Shown here piece after piece: positions 33,599 to 44,522 of a stretch of 64,000 nt of DNA. The DNA is from Lentzea xinjiangensis (GTDB lineage: Bacteria; Actinomycetota; Actinomycetes; Mycobacteriales; Pseudonocardiaceae), in the NCBI RefSeq assembly GCF_900110955.1, contig NZ_FOFR01000001.1, positions 1 through 64,000 of the forward strand, written 5' to 3'. Each line of letters opens with the position of its first letter. The stretch's first letter is position 1. The notes beneath the pieces are model-generated. The model saw only the letters and a program-made list of their open reading frames with translations, was not told the DNA's origin and ran no database searches. Made by a program: the position numbers and the translations under genes.

Positions 33599-35467
33599 TC
33601 AGCTCTGCTCTTCGAACACCTTGCGCCACGACTCGGTGGCCGTGAGCTCCGGCAGCGCGGCCCGGTAGACCCGCTTGAGCTGGTCCCACTCCTGGCCGAG
33701 GCGGCGGTAGTTGCGCGCCGCCCTGGCCGCCAGCGCGCGGAACTCCTTCGGGTCGCGCTTGTAGAACGCCACCGCGGTGCCGTCGGCGGTGGAGACGGTC
33801 GCGCTGTCGAGGTTGCCGAGCAGGGACCAGCGGGCGCTGAGCGCCGGCACGTTCATCTGCGGCCTGCCCGCCGCGTCGGGCGCGGGCTCGCGGAGGTTGT
33901 GCAGCAACGACTTCGCGGCCCGCTTGACCGTGGTGATCTTCGACGTCGACGGCCGCAGCATCGCCTCGGCGTGCACCTGGTCGAAGGTGGGCGGCGGGAA
34001 CTCGCGGGCCGACGGCAGGGTCTGCGCGTCGGAGTACTCGGCACGCAGCCTGCGCACCTCGGGCAGGGCCGTGCGCAGCGAGTCGAACAGCAGGGAGGGA
34101 CCCGCCATGAAGTCCTCGATCGCCTTCTGCTGCAACGCGACCGTCGAGTACTCCATCGACAGCAGGTGCCGCAGCGTCTGCTTCAGGCCGTGCTTCACGA
34201 TGCCGGCCTTGACGTCGTACGGGCTGTGCAGCGCCGCGAGGATCAGGCGGTTGCGCGTGTGGAAGTACGCCTGCCAGTCCGTCGAGTCGTTCTTGTCGGT
34301 CCACGGCATGTGCCACACCGCGGAGCCGGGCAGCGACACGGTCGGGAAGCCGTGCTCGAGCGCCCGCAACGAGTACTCGGCGTCGTCCCACTTGATGAAC
34401 AGCGGCAGCGGGTAACCGCTGCGGCGCACGACCTCACGCGGGAACAGGCACATCCACCAGCCGTTGTAGGTGGCGTTGAGCCGCGGGTGCAGCGCCGCGG
34501 TGTCGCGCAACGAGTCGGTGGAGAAGTCGTGGTCGGTCACCGCACCCGGCGCCGCGCGCCAGAAGCACGTGTTGAGGTCGACGATCTCCGCGAAGCTGTG
34601 CAGGCGCGCCCGCGAGTGCAGGTTCAGCATGTGGCTGCCGACGATCACCGGCTGGGCGGCGGCGCGGGCGAAGGCGTTCGACCTCAGCACCGCGTCCGGC
34701 TCCAGCCGGATGTCGTCGTCCATCAGCATGATCTGGTCGGCGTCGGTGTGCTCGATCGCCTCGAACATGCCGCGGGTGAAGCCGCCGGAGCCACCGAGGT
34801 TGTCCTGCTCGATGACTTCCAGCTTGTCGCCGAGCAGGGCCGCCGCCTCCGCGAAGCCCTCGGTGTCGCGGACCTTCACGGCACCCTGGTCGGCCACGAA
34901 GACCTTGCCGAGCACGTCGAGCACGGCCGGGTCCTCGCCGAGGGCGCGCAACGCGATCACCGCGTCGACCGGGCGCATGGTCGTCATGCCGATGGCGACC
35001 TTCTGCGGCGGCAGCGGTTCACGCACCGTCCACGCCGCCTCGCGGATCTCCAGCGGCGCGTCGTCGGTGAAGACGTCGAACCAGATCCAGCCGCCGTCCT
35101 CGAACGGCTTGAGCGGCACCTCGAACTCGACGTCGGTCCACTCGTCCGCCTCGCGGACGTACCGGCCCGCGACGTGGATGATGTCGCCGGACGGGCGGGA
35201 GCGGTAGACGTCGATGCGGCCGGTGCCGCGCACGACCATCTTCAGCACGACCTCGTCGACGGTCGTCCAGCGCTTCCAGTACGAGGCGGGGAAAGCGTTG
35301 AAGTACGTCGCGAAGGAGACCTTCGCCGACGGCGGGACCGTGGTGCTGCGACGGGACGCGACGTGGCAGTGCACCGCGTCCGCTTCGTCCAGGTAGAGCG
35401 GCCTGACGTCGAGCGGGTCCTCGTCCCTGGGCAGGATCACCCTCTGCAGCACGCAGTTCTGGTCCAC
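33599..35467 (-). CDS. glfT2: Galactofuranosyltransferase GlfT2 (galactan polymerase)
   Basis: The 622-residue cytoplasmic membrane-associated GT2 polymerises the galactan with alternating 1,5 and 1,6 linkages from UDP-Galf. The N-terminal beta-barrel domain has SFATYFNAFPASYWKRWTT and PFEDGGWIWFDV. The GT-A core has NLGGSGGFTRGM, DXD-type LMDDDIRLEPD, NGWWMCLFPRE and FIKWDDAEYSLRA with the catalytic Asp pair, then a VWHMPW histidine. The C-terminal helical region contains STVALQQKAIEDFMAGP. These segments are closest to mycobacterial GlfT2 as I recall it, so this copy is taken as the orthologue. The start is GTG. Confidence 0.92.
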   Translation of the reverse strand: MDQNCVLQRVILPRDEDPLDVRPLYLDEADAVHCHVASRRSTTVPPSAKVSFATYFNAFPASYWKRWTTVDEVVLKMVVRGTGRIDVYRSRPSGDIIHVAGRYVREADEWTDVEFEVPLKPFEDGGWIWFDVFTDDAPLEIREAAWTVREPLPPQKVAIGMTTMRPVDAVIALRALGEDPAVLDVLGKVFVADQGAVKVRDTEGFAEAAALLGDKLEVIEQDNLGGSGGFTRGMFEAIEHTDADQIMLMDDDIRLEPDAVLRSNAFARAAAQPVIVGSHMLNLHSRARLHSFAEIVDLNTCFWRAAPGAVTDHDFSTDSLRDTAALHPRLNATYNGWWMCLFPREVVRRSGYPLPLFIKWDDAEYSLRALEHGFPTVSLPGSAVWHMPWTDKNDSTDWQAYFHTRNRLILAALHSPYDVKAGIVKHGLKQTLRHLLSMEYSTVALQQKAIEDFMAGPSLLFDSLRTALPEVRRLRAEYSDAQTLPSAREFPPPTFDQVHAEAMLRPSTSKITTVKRAAKSLLHNLREPAPDAAGRPQMNVPALSARWSLLGNLDSATVSTADGTAVAFYKRDPKEFRALAARAARNYRRLGQEWDQLKRVYRAALPELTATESWRKVFEEQS

Positions 35468-35490
35468 TGACCGTCCCCTATCAAGTGGCC

Positions 35491-35516
35491 GGGCGGCCCG
35501 GAAACCCGGACCGCCC
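35491..35516 (-). terminator. Hairpin between the two GlfT2-type genes
   Basis: GGGCGG-x-CCGG and CCGG-x-CCGCCC arms with one mismatch and a 4-nt loop. There is no T run, so it may be an attenuator or mRNA stabiliser rather than a full terminator. Confidence 0.45.
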
Positions 35517-35536
35517 GTGAGAAACGTCGAAAGAAC

Positions 35537-37414
35537 TCAGAGGTCGTACAACCGCGACCAGGTCTCGCGGCTCGTGAGCTGTCCCATCGCGTCCTTGTAG
35601 GCCCGCTGGAGCTCGGGGGCCCTGCGGTACAGCTCGCGGAAGACCTTCGCACCCTGCTTGGACAGGCGCACCGCGAGCTCCTTGTCCCGCTTGCGCACCC
35701 GCACGCCTTCCTGCGACGCGTCGGTCACGACCGCCGTGTTGAACAGCGAGACGTGCCACCAGGCGGCGTCACCGGCGGGAACGGTGCCCGCGTCGTGCAC
35801 GGACTTGCCGAGGAGCTGGTTGACGAGGCGCTTGACGAACACCGGCGCGATCAGCTTGGGCGACGGCGCGGCGCTGATCATCGGCAGGCTGCCCGGCTTG
35901 AAGCCGGGGATCTCCGACGCGGGGTGCCGCACGGTCTCCGGGAACTCGGCGCGCAGCTTGCGGATGTCCGCCGCCGCCTGCACGCCGCCGTCGGCCAGGA
36001 AGTCCGGGCCCTCGAGGAAGTCCTGGATCGCCTTGAGCTGGGTGGCGGCGAGGCCGTACTGCATGCCCAGGATGTACGTGGCGAACTGCTTGGCCATGCC
36101 GCGCACGATCATCTTCGGGTCGAAGCGGCTGTGCAGCGCGGAGGTGATCAGGGCGTTGCGCAGGTTGAAGTACCTGTGCCAGTCGTCCCAGTCCTTCCAG
36201 TGGAAGTCCGCGTGCCACACGCCGGCGCCCGGCAGCGAGACGGTGGCGAAACCGTGCTCACGGGCGCGGTAGCCGTACTCGATGTCGTCCCACTGGAAGA
36301 ACAGCGGCAGCGGGTAGCCGATCGCCTTGACGATCTCCGACGGGATGAGGCACGACCACCAGCCGTTGTAGCCGGCGTCGACGCGCTTGTCCTGGACGTT
36401 GCGCTTGCCCGTCTCCTCGTCGTAGCCGGTGAGGTCGGCGTTGAACAGCGCGCCCTCCACGACCTGGCCCGGCGCGAGCGTGTCGAGGTTCGCGTACTCG
36501 GCGCCGACGTGCAGGAAGTTCGGGTGCAGCAGGTAGAGCATCTGCCCGCCGACGATCGTCGGGTGGGCCGTGCGGTTCGCGAACGCGGTGAGCCTGATGA
36601 TGATCTCCGGCTCGCACAGCACGTCGTCGTCCATGAACAGGACGTTCGCGTGCTCCGCGTGGTCGATCTCGGTGACCTCGTAGAGACCGCGGGTGAAGCC
36701 ACCGGCGCCGCCGAGGTTCGGCTGGCGGATGTAGCGCAGCTTGGCCCCGAGCTCGGCCGCGACCTCGGCGAACCGCGGGCGCGACTCGACCGGGTCGGAG
36801 CCCTGGTCGACGACGTACACGGTGTCGACCAGCTCGAGCGGCTGCGAGTCGGACGCGATGGCGGCCAGCGTGTTCAGGCAGTCGTCGACGCGGTTGAACG
36901 TGCAGATGACGACCGCGGTCGGCCGCACGGTCTTGGGCGGCGCGACCGTCCAGCGGACGTTCTCCACCGTGAGCGAGTCGTCCCCGGTGACCACGTCGAA
37001 CCACAGCCCACCGCCGTCGGTGAACTTGTCGATCTTGGTGCTCAGGCGCACGACCTGCGCCTGGGCCTCCACGACCTTCTCCGCGGACACCGTGCGGGTC
37101 TCGCCCTCCGAGTCGGAGGCGACGAGCGAGAGCTGGCCGGACCCCGTCACCTCGAGCTCGAGCTCGACCTCGGGGCTCACGCACCACCGCTGCCAATACG
37201 ATGCGGGGAAACGACCGAAGTAGGTGTTCATCGAGACGGTCGCGTTCGGGTGCACCACCAGGCGGTGCCGCTCCCGGTCCGCGATACCGCGCCTCACCTC
37301 GGCGTACAGGTCCTCCGAGATGATCGGCGACGGCCCTGCGAACAGACCGCGCTGGGTCAGGAGTTTCTCCGGTGCCTCGTGTTCCACGAGGTTGGATTTC
37401 CCCGGCATCGCCAT
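35537..37414 (-). CDS. GlfT2-like paralogous glycosyltransferase
   Basis: The 625-residue protein is collinear with GlfT2: N-terminal beta domain with VSMNTYFGRFPASYWQRW, GT-A core with NLGGAGGFTRGLYEV, FMDDDVLCEPE, YNGWWSCLIPSE, FFQWDDIEYGYRA and VWHADF, and a C-terminal helical domain. All catalytic motifs are intact, but sequence differs widely from the downstream copy, so this is an old duplication with possibly different acceptor or linkage. It is the second gene after glf with a 1-bp gap, so the two are translationally coupled. Confidence 0.85.
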   Translation of the reverse strand: MAMPGKSNLVEHEAPEKLLTQRGLFAGPSPIISEDLYAEVRRGIADRERHRLVVHPNATVSMNTYFGRFPASYWQRWCVSPEVELELEVTGSGQLSLVASDSEGETRTVSAEKVVEAQAQVVRLSTKIDKFTDGGGLWFDVVTGDDSLTVENVRWTVAPPKTVRPTAVVICTFNRVDDCLNTLAAIASDSQPLELVDTVYVVDQGSDPVESRPRFAEVAAELGAKLRYIRQPNLGGAGGFTRGLYEVTEIDHAEHANVLFMDDDVLCEPEIIIRLTAFANRTAHPTIVGGQMLYLLHPNFLHVGAEYANLDTLAPGQVVEGALFNADLTGYDEETGKRNVQDKRVDAGYNGWWSCLIPSEIVKAIGYPLPLFFQWDDIEYGYRAREHGFATVSLPGAGVWHADFHWKDWDDWHRYFNLRNALITSALHSRFDPKMIVRGMAKQFATYILGMQYGLAATQLKAIQDFLEGPDFLADGGVQAAADIRKLRAEFPETVRHPASEIPGFKPGSLPMISAAPSPKLIAPVFVKRLVNQLLGKSVHDAGTVPAGDAAWWHVSLFNTAVVTDASQEGVRVRKRDKELAVRLSKQGAKVFRELYRRAPELQRAYKDAMGQLTSRETWSRLYDL

Positions 37415-37415
37415 C

Positions 37416-38723
<1,308 letters not shown>

Positions 38724-38811
38724 TTATGCGCGGGCAACGCGGCCGTGCGCGCCTGTCAGGACCCGGCGTGCCCACTTCACGCAGGCGATATCACTGTGAG
38801 GAAGCAGGACG

Positions 38812-40791
38812 ATGAGTTGGTTCGAGGCTTTGCCGGCCGCGCTCGTGGCCGCGGCCTGGTTGATCGGGCCCGGCGTGGCGCTGGCGTACGCGCTGGGCCT
38901 GCGCGGCCTCGGCGCGTGGGGCATGGGGCCGACGCTGAGCGTCCTGCTGGTGTCCTTCGCCGCCGTGGTCATGCAGAAGGCCGGCGTGACGTGGTCGGTG
39001 CTGCCGGTCCTCGGCGTCACCGCGGTCACGTGCCTGGTCGCGGTGGTGCTGTCGGTGTTGTTCCGCCGGATCGCACCGCCACGCCGCAACGACCCGATCC
39101 GCACCCAGTGGGTCGCCGCCGCGGCCCTGGTGCCCGCCGTGCTGCTCGGCGCGTACGTCGTGGTCAGGGGCATCGGGGAGCCTGACCGGCTCAACCAGAC
39201 GTTCGACGCGATCTACCACTACAGCGCGGTCAGCTACGTCCTCGAGTCCGGCTCCGCCTCGTCGCTGACCCTGGCGCCGCTCGGGAACCCGCAGATCCCC
39301 GCCGGCTTCTACCCCGGCGCGTGGCACGGCGTGACGTCCCTGGTCGTGCTGAGCACCGGCACGACCATCTCGGTGGCCGCGAACGCGGTGGCCTGGGCCA
39401 TCGCCTCGGTGGTCTGGCCGCTGAGCATGCTGCTGCTGGTCCGCCAGCTCGTCGGCAGGAACACGGCGGCCATCGCCGTCACCCCGGTCCTGGCCGTCAC
39501 GTTCACCGCGTTCCCGTGGGGCCTGCTCGGCTTCGGCGTGCTGTGGCCGAACCTGCTCGGCCTCGCCCTGGTCCCCGCGGGCCTCGGCGCCGTGCTGGCC
39601 GCGACGTCGCTCGCCAAGGAGGACATCCTCGGCCGCCGCAGGTCGCTCACGATGGCGGCCCTCGTGCTCGTCGGCACCGGCTTCGCCCACCCGAACGCGC
39701 TGTTCAGCCTCGCGGTGCTGGCGCTGTTCCCGTTCCTGATCGCCGTCTTCCGCTCGGGCCGCAAGCTCTACGCGGGGGGCAGGAGGTGGCAGGGCGTCGC
39801 CGTCGTCGGCGGGACGCTCGCGGTGCTGTTCGGCCTCTGGGTCTTCGTGTCCCGCCTGAGCATGTTCAAGCCGGTGCGCGAGATGTACTGGCCGCCGTTC
39901 GAGACCCCGCCCAGGGCCGTCGGCGAGGCGCTGCTGAACGCGCCGAACGGCAAGCCGGGCCTGTGGGCGCTGTCGGTGCTCACCCTCGTCGGGCTGGTGC
40001 TCGCGTGGCGGATGAAGGAACACCGCTGGTTGATCGGGGCGTTCGCCGCCGTGACGTTCCTCTACACGCTCGCCGCGTCGATCAACCGGCCGGACACCAG
40101 GAAGTTCACCGGCGTTTGGTACAACGACTCGTTCCGCATCGCGGCCATCGCCCCGATCGTGGCGGTCCCCCTCGCGGTCATCGGGGTGCTGTTCATCGCG
40201 GCGAAACTCGCGGCGCGCGTACCCGCGCTGACCAGGGCTCCGGCGCTGCTGCGCACGCCGACCGCGCTGGCGGTCATCGTGATGCTGGCGTTGCTGCCGT
40301 TGAGCCGCGGCTACTACGCGGGCACGAACATCGGCACGATTCGGGGCGTCTACATCGACAGCAACCCCGCGGAAGGGGTCCTGGTCGACCGGTCCGAGCT
40401 CGCGTTCCAGGAGAAGCTCGACCAGGTGCTGCCCGAGGACGCGGTCGTGGTGAACAACCCGTGGGACGGCTCGGCGATCATGCTCGCCGACATCCGCCGC
40501 AAGGCCGTGTTCCCGCACGCCGACCTCCCGTGGGGCGACGAGCAGCGGTACCTCGCGCAGCACCTCGCCGACGCGGCGACGGACCCGAAGGTGTGCACGG
40601 CGGCCGAGAAGCTGGGCGCGCGCTACATGCTGCTCGCGAACAAGACGTTCTGGTCGTGGGACAACCGCACCAAGAGGTACCCCGGCATCAAGGAGCCGAG
40701 CACGCCGGGTGCGTTCGAGCTGGTCGCGTCCAGCGGCGCGATCAAGCTCTACAAGCTCGACAGGTGCGGCTCGGCCTCACCGAACCGGTAG
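38812..40791 (+). CDS. GT-C-type membrane glycosyltransferase (DUF6541-like)
   Basis: The 659-residue protein has about 12-13 membrane helices in the first 500 residues and a C-terminal extracellular domain of about 150 residues. The first outer loop has an acidic motif DRLNQTFDAIYHYSAVSY, as expected for a GT-C transferase using polyprenyl-phosphate sugar donors outside the membrane. Size and layout resemble Rv3779 (about 666 residues), reported to attach galactosamine to mycobacterial arabinogalactan. Its location beside glf/glfT2 and near the PpgS-like pair supports an envelope role. Substrate unproven. Confidence 0.75.
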   Translation: MSWFEALPAALVAAAWLIGPGVALAYALGLRGLGAWGMGPTLSVLLVSFAAVVMQKAGVTWSVLPVLGVTAVTCLVAVVLSVLFRRIAPPRRNDPIRTQWVAAAALVPAVLLGAYVVVRGIGEPDRLNQTFDAIYHYSAVSYVLESGSASSLTLAPLGNPQIPAGFYPGAWHGVTSLVVLSTGTTISVAANAVAWAIASVVWPLSMLLLVRQLVGRNTAAIAVTPVLAVTFTAFPWGLLGFGVLWPNLLGLALVPAGLGAVLAATSLAKEDILGRRRSLTMAALVLVGTGFAHPNALFSLAVLALFPFLIAVFRSGRKLYAGGRRWQGVAVVGGTLAVLFGLWVFVSRLSMFKPVREMYWPPFETPPRAVGEALLNAPNGKPGLWALSVLTLVGLVLAWRMKEHRWLIGAFAAVTFLYTLAASINRPDTRKFTGVWYNDSFRIAAIAPIVAVPLAVIGVLFIAAKLAARVPALTRAPALLRTPTALAVIVMLALLPLSRGYYAGTNIGTIRGVYIDSNPAEGVLVDRSELAFQEKLDQVLPEDAVVVNNPWDGSAIMLADIRRKAVFPHADLPWGDEQRYLAQHLADAATDPKVCTAAEKLGARYMLLANKTFWSWDNRTKRYPGIKEPSTPGAFELVASSGAIKLYKLDRCGSASPNR

Positions 40792-40803
40792 CGGCCCAAC
40801 GCG

Positions 40804-40840
40804 AAAGCCCGGTCCCGCGAGTCGCGGGACCGGGCTTTTT
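40804..40840. terminator. Bidirectional terminator between GT-C gene and rml operon
   Basis: A perfect 17-bp stem AAAGCCCGGTCCCGCGA around a single-base centre, with T and A runs on both sides, lies between convergent genes. Confidence 0.92.
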
Positions 40841-40851
40841 CGCACGATCGA

Positions 40852-41838
40852 TCAGGCCAGTGCGGCGCGCGCCTTGAGCGGCTCCCACCAGTCGCGGTTG
40901 TCCCGGTACCAGGCGACGGTGCGGGCCAGGCCCTCGTCGAACGGCACCCGCGGGGCGTAGCCGAGCTCGGTGGAGATCTTGGTGATGTCGACCGAGTAGC
41001 GGCGGTCGTGGCCCTTGCGGTCGGTGACCTGCTCCACCGACGACCAGTCGGCGCCCATCGCCTCCAGCAGCCGCTCGGTCAGCTCGCGGTTCGTCAGCTC
41101 GGTGCCGCCGCCGATGTTGTAGACCTCACCCGCGCGGCCGCCCTCGACGACGAGCTGGATGCCCCGGCAGTGGTCGTCCACGTGCAGCCAGTCCCGGACG
41201 TTCAGGCCGTCGCCGTAGAGCGGCACCTTCTTGCCGTCCATCAGGTTCGACACGAACAGCGGGATGACCTTCTCGGGGAACTGGTACTCGCCGTAGTTGT
41301 TCGAGCAGCGCGTGATGCACACCGGCATGCCGTACGTGCGGTGGTAGGACCGGGCGATCAGGTCCGAGCTGGCCTTGGCCGACGAGTACGGCGAGTTCGG
41401 CTCCAGCGGCTGCTCCTCGGTCCAGGAGCCCGACTCGATCGAGCCGTACACCTCGTCCGTGGAGATGTGGACGAACTTGCCGACGTTCGCCTCCAGCGCG
41501 CCCTGCAGCAGCGTCTGCGTGCCGAGCACGTTGGTCACCACGAACTCGGCGGCACCGGAGATGGACCGGTCCACGTGCGACTCGGCGGCGAAGTGCACCA
41601 CGACGTCGGTGCCGGCCATCAGCTTGCCGACCAGCTCCGCGTCGCAGATGTCACCGCGGACGAACTCCAGCCGGGGGCTGTCCGCCACCGGCGCGAGGTT
41701 GGCCTCGTTGCCCGCGTAGGTCAGCTTGTCCAGCACGACGACCTCGGCGTCGGCGAACGCCGGGTAGGCGCCTCCGACGAGCTGCCGCACGTAGTGGGAT
41801 CCGATGAATCCCGCACCACCGGTGACCAGAACCCGCAT
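40852..41838 (-). CDS. rmlB: dTDP-glucose 4,6-dehydratase
   Basis: The 328-residue extended SDR enzyme is the second step of dTDP-L-rhamnose synthesis. NAD-binding MRVLVTGGAGFIGSHYVRQL, HFAAESHVDRSI, the catalytic Thr-Asp-Glu in ISTDEVYGSI and the YxxxK in YSSAKASSDLI are all present. The ATG at 41838 with GAGGGGC upstream gives the normal N terminus. It is the last gene of rmlC-rmlA-rmlB, followed by a strong terminator. Confidence 0.96.
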   Translation of the reverse strand: MRVLVTGGAGFIGSHYVRQLVGGAYPAFADAEVVVLDKLTYAGNEANLAPVADSPRLEFVRGDICDAELVGKLMAGTDVVVHFAAESHVDRSISGAAEFVVTNVLGTQTLLQGALEANVGKFVHISTDEVYGSIESGSWTEEQPLEPNSPYSSAKASSDLIARSYHRTYGMPVCITRCSNNYGEYQFPEKVIPLFVSNLMDGKKVPLYGDGLNVRDWLHVDDHCRGIQLVVEGGRAGEVYNIGGGTELTNRELTERLLEAMGADWSSVEQVTDRKGHDRRYSVDITKISTELGYAPRVPFDEGLARTVAWYRDNRDWWEPLKARAALA

Positions 41839-41882
41839 GTTGCCCCTCGCCGCACCTGTCTGTCGGGCGTTCGTCGTTTCGT

Positions 41883-42764
41883 TCACTTGGTGGCGCCCGC
41901 CGAGCGGGCGACCTCCATCACGTACTGGCCGTAGCCGGACTTGGCGAGCTTCTCGCCGAGGGCGTAGCACGCGTCGGCGTCGATGAAGCCCATCCGCAGC
42001 GCGATCTCCTCGAGGCAGGCGATCCGGATGCCCTGCCGGTGCTCGAGCACCTGCACGTACTGACCCGCTTCGAGCATCGAGTCGTGCGTGCCGGTGTCCA
42101 GCCAGGCGAACCCGCGGCCGAGGTCGACCAGCTTCGCGTTGCCCTGCTTGAGGTAGACCATGTTGACGTCGGTGATCTCCAGCTCGCCGCGAGCCGAGGG
42201 CTCGAGCCCGCGGGCGATCTCCACGACCTGGTTGTCGTAGAAGTAGAGACCGGTGATGGCCTTGTTGGACTTCGGCAGCGCCGGCTTCTCCTCGATGGAA
42301 ATCAGGTTGCCGTCCGCGTCCACCTCGCCGACGCCGTAGCGCTCCGGGTCCTTGACCGGGTAGCCGAACAGCACGCAGCCGTCGATCGAGCTGGCGTGCT
42401 TCTGCAGCACCTTGGCGAAGCCCTGGCCGTGGAAGATGTTGTCGCCGAGCACCAGCGCCACGTCCTGGTCGCCGATGAAGTCGGCACCGATGACGAACGC
42501 CTCGGCCAGGCCGTTGGGCTCCGGCTGCTCGGCGTACTCCAGGCGGATGCCGAACTGCGAGCCGTCACCGAACAGGCGCCGGAAGTTCGGGAGGTCCGTC
42601 GGCGTCGAGATGATCAAGATTTCCCTGATGCCCGCGAGCATCAGCACCGACAGCGGGTAGTACACCATCGGCTTGTCGTAGACCGGCAGCAGCTGCTTGG
42701 ACACGGCCTGCGTGATCGGGTGCAGCCGGGTACCGCTGCCGCCGGCGAGAATGATCCCTCTCAT
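41883..42764 (-). CDS. rmlA: Glucose-1-phosphate thymidylyltransferase
   Basis: The 293-residue enzyme is the first step of dTDP-L-rhamnose synthesis (dTTP + glucose-1-P). It has the signature [53 protein letters not shown] and [13 protein letters not shown]. Length is usual for short RmlA. It lies between rmlC and rmlB with small gaps (79 and 44 nt). Confidence 0.97.
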   Translation of the reverse strand: MRGIILAGGSGTRLHPITQAVSKQLLPVYDKPMVYYPLSVLMLAGIREILIISTPTDLPNFRRLFGDGSQFGIRLEYAEQPEPNGLAEAFVIGADFIGDQDVALVLGDNIFHGQGFAKVLQKHASSIDGCVLFGYPVKDPERYGVGEVDADGNLISIEEKPALPKSNKAITGLYFYDNQVVEIARGLEPSARGELEITDVNMVYLKQGNAKLVDLGRGFAWLDTGTHDSMLEAGQYVQVLEHRQGIRIACLEEIALRMGFIDADACYALGEKLAKSGYGQYVMEVARSAGATK

Positions 42765-42843
42765 CGTCGCGCGTTCTTCCCATCCGGTTGGAGATAAGGA
42801 CACTCGTCGAGCGCGTACACGGAAGTGGTCCGGCTGCGCGCCG

Positions 42844-43452
42844 TCACACGCCGTTGGCGCGGAGCTTCTCGTAGTAGGCGAGACAGTCCTCGTACCGGGG
42901 GAGGATATCGGCCGCTTCGGCCTCGGCGAGGGTCGGGGCGGCGAGGTCCTTCTCGGAAAGCACCTGCTCAAGATCAGCGGGCCACGGCAGGCCGAGCGCC
43001 GGGTCCAGCGGGTTGACGCCGTGTTCCGCGCTCGGGTTGTAGGCCTCACCGCACAGGTAGCTCATGACGGTGTCGTCCTCGAGGGCCACGAACGAGTGAC
43101 CGAGGCCCTCGGACACGAACAGCGCGCGGCACTCGGTCGAGTCGAGCCGGACGGCGTCCCACTGGCCGTAGGTCGGCGAGCCCACCCGGATGTCGACGAC
43201 GACGTCCAGCAGGGACCCCCGCGGGCAGTAGATGTACTTCGCCTGGCTGGGGGGCACGTCGGCGAAGTGCACGCCGCGGATGGTGCCCTTGGCCGAGATC
43301 GAGTGGTTGCTCTGGGCGACGCGCATCGTGCGGCCGGTCGCCTCGAGCAGCGCCTGCTCCTGGTAGGGGCTTGCGAACATGCCGCGGTTGTCACCGAAGG
43401 TCCGCGGCACGAACTCGTACGCTCCGGCGATGGTCAGCTCACGAATTTGCAC
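42844..43452 (-). CDS. rmlC: dTDP-4-dehydrorhamnose 3,5-epimerase
   Basis: The 202-residue cupin-fold epimerase has [16 protein letters not shown], the active-site His in [29 protein letters not shown] and [19 protein letters not shown]. It is the first gene of the rml operon. GTG at 43452 gives the usual start; the frame is open to 43479. The final pathway gene, rmlD (reductase), is not in the window. Confidence 0.95.
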   Translation of the reverse strand: MQIRELTIAGAYEFVPRTFGDNRGMFASPYQEQALLEATGRTMRVAQSNHSISAKGTIRGVHFADVPPSQAKYIYCPRGSLLDVVVDIRVGSPTYGQWDAVRLDSTECRALFVSEGLGHSFVALEDDTVMSYLCGEAYNPSAEHGVNPLDPALGLPWPADLEQVLSEKDLAAPTLAEAEAADILPRYEDCLAYYEKLRANGV

Positions 43453-43554
43453 GATCGCAGAGGATAGCGGCGTGAGCACCGGCCCATCCTCACGGACCGG
43501 GCCCGGCCAGGTAGGGCATCATGCTCCCCAGCCGACGAGGAGAGCCCCAGCACC

Positions 43555-44454
43555 ATGACGATGATCGATATCATGCTGCCGTACTACGGCGACGTCTCGC
43601 TGATGCAGGCCGCCGTGCAGAGCGTGCGCTCGCAGGCCGATCCCGGCTGGCGGCTGACGGTCGTCGACGACACGACGGAGCCCACCGTCCCCGGCTGGTT
43701 CGAGTCGCTGGCCGACGAGCGGATCCGCTACTTCCGCAACGAGCGCAACCTGGGTGTCACGGGCAACTTCAACCGGTGCCTCGACCTCGCCGAGCACGAG
43801 CTGATGACGATGCTCGGCGCGGACGACCTGCTGCTGCCCAACTACGTCGGCACCGTGCTCGCCGCCTACCGGGCGCACCCCGGCGTCGGCATGATCCAGC
43901 CGGGGGTGGCGGTGATCGACGAGCACGGCCAGCCGGTCAGGGCGCTGGTCGACGAGGCCAAGAAGCGGCTGTACGCGCCGCGGGTGACCGACCGGCGGCT
44001 GATGGGCGGTGAGGACCTGGCGGCGAGCCTGCTGCGCGGCAACTGGCTGTACTTCCCGTCGATCGCCTGGCGCACCGAGGCGATCAAGGCGGTCGGCTTC
44101 CGCACCGACCTGCGCACCACCCAGGACCTCGCGCTGGAGCTGGAGCTGATCGAGCGCGGCGAGCAGATGCTGGTGGACAGCACCGTCTGCTTCCAGTACC
44201 GGCGGCACCGCGGGAGCGTCTCGTCGAAGATGGCGCTGGACGGGGGCCGCTTCACCGAGGAGCGCCAGTTGTTCCTCATGATGGCCGACCGGATGAAGGC
44301 GAGGGGCTGGCGCCGTGCCGAGCGGGCCGCGCGCTACCACTCCGCGTCCCGGCTGCACGCGCTGACCCTGCTCCCGACGGCCGTGCGGGACGGGCAGCGC
44401 GACGTCGCCCAGGCGCTGGCCAAGCACGCCTTCGGCACGCAACGCCCCAGGTGA
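43555..44454 (+). CDS. GT2 family glycosyltransferase
   Basis: The 299-residue inverting GT-A enzyme has IDIMLPYYGDVSLMQAAVQS, VVDDTTEPTVP, NLGVTGNFNRCLDLA and a DXD-like MTMLGADDLLLPN. FQYRRHRGSVSS near the end resembles bacterial capsule or O-antigen transferases. It is unlike the three other GT2 genes nearby. Divergent from rmlC over about 100 bp, so it is probably coordinated with rhamnose supply. Acceptor unknown. Confidence 0.85.
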   Translation: MTMIDIMLPYYGDVSLMQAAVQSVRSQADPGWRLTVVDDTTEPTVPGWFESLADERIRYFRNERNLGVTGNFNRCLDLAEHELMTMLGADDLLLPNYVGTVLAAYRAHPGVGMIQPGVAVIDEHGQPVRALVDEAKKRLYAPRVTDRRLMGGEDLAASLLRGNWLYFPSIAWRTEAIKAVGFRTDLRTTQDLALELELIERGEQMLVDSTVCFQYRRHRGSVSSKMALDGGRFTEERQLFLMMADRMKARGWRRAERAARYHSASRLHALTLLPTAVRDGQRDVAQALAKHAFGTQRPR

Positions 44455-44522
44455 GCCCGGCCGCCACCGGGATCAGCGGCCGCGGTGGTCCGGCCTGACC
44501 CGGCCACGGCCGGTGCGGGTGC

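Noticed and set aside
40804..40840. Small RNA in the 17-bp hairpin after the GT-C gene
   Set aside because: Position between convergent stops and flanking T/A runs fit a bidirectional terminator.
44455..44522. Terminator between convergent GT2 genes
   Set aside because: Only imperfect GC-rich inverted repeats with many mismatches; not enough to call.
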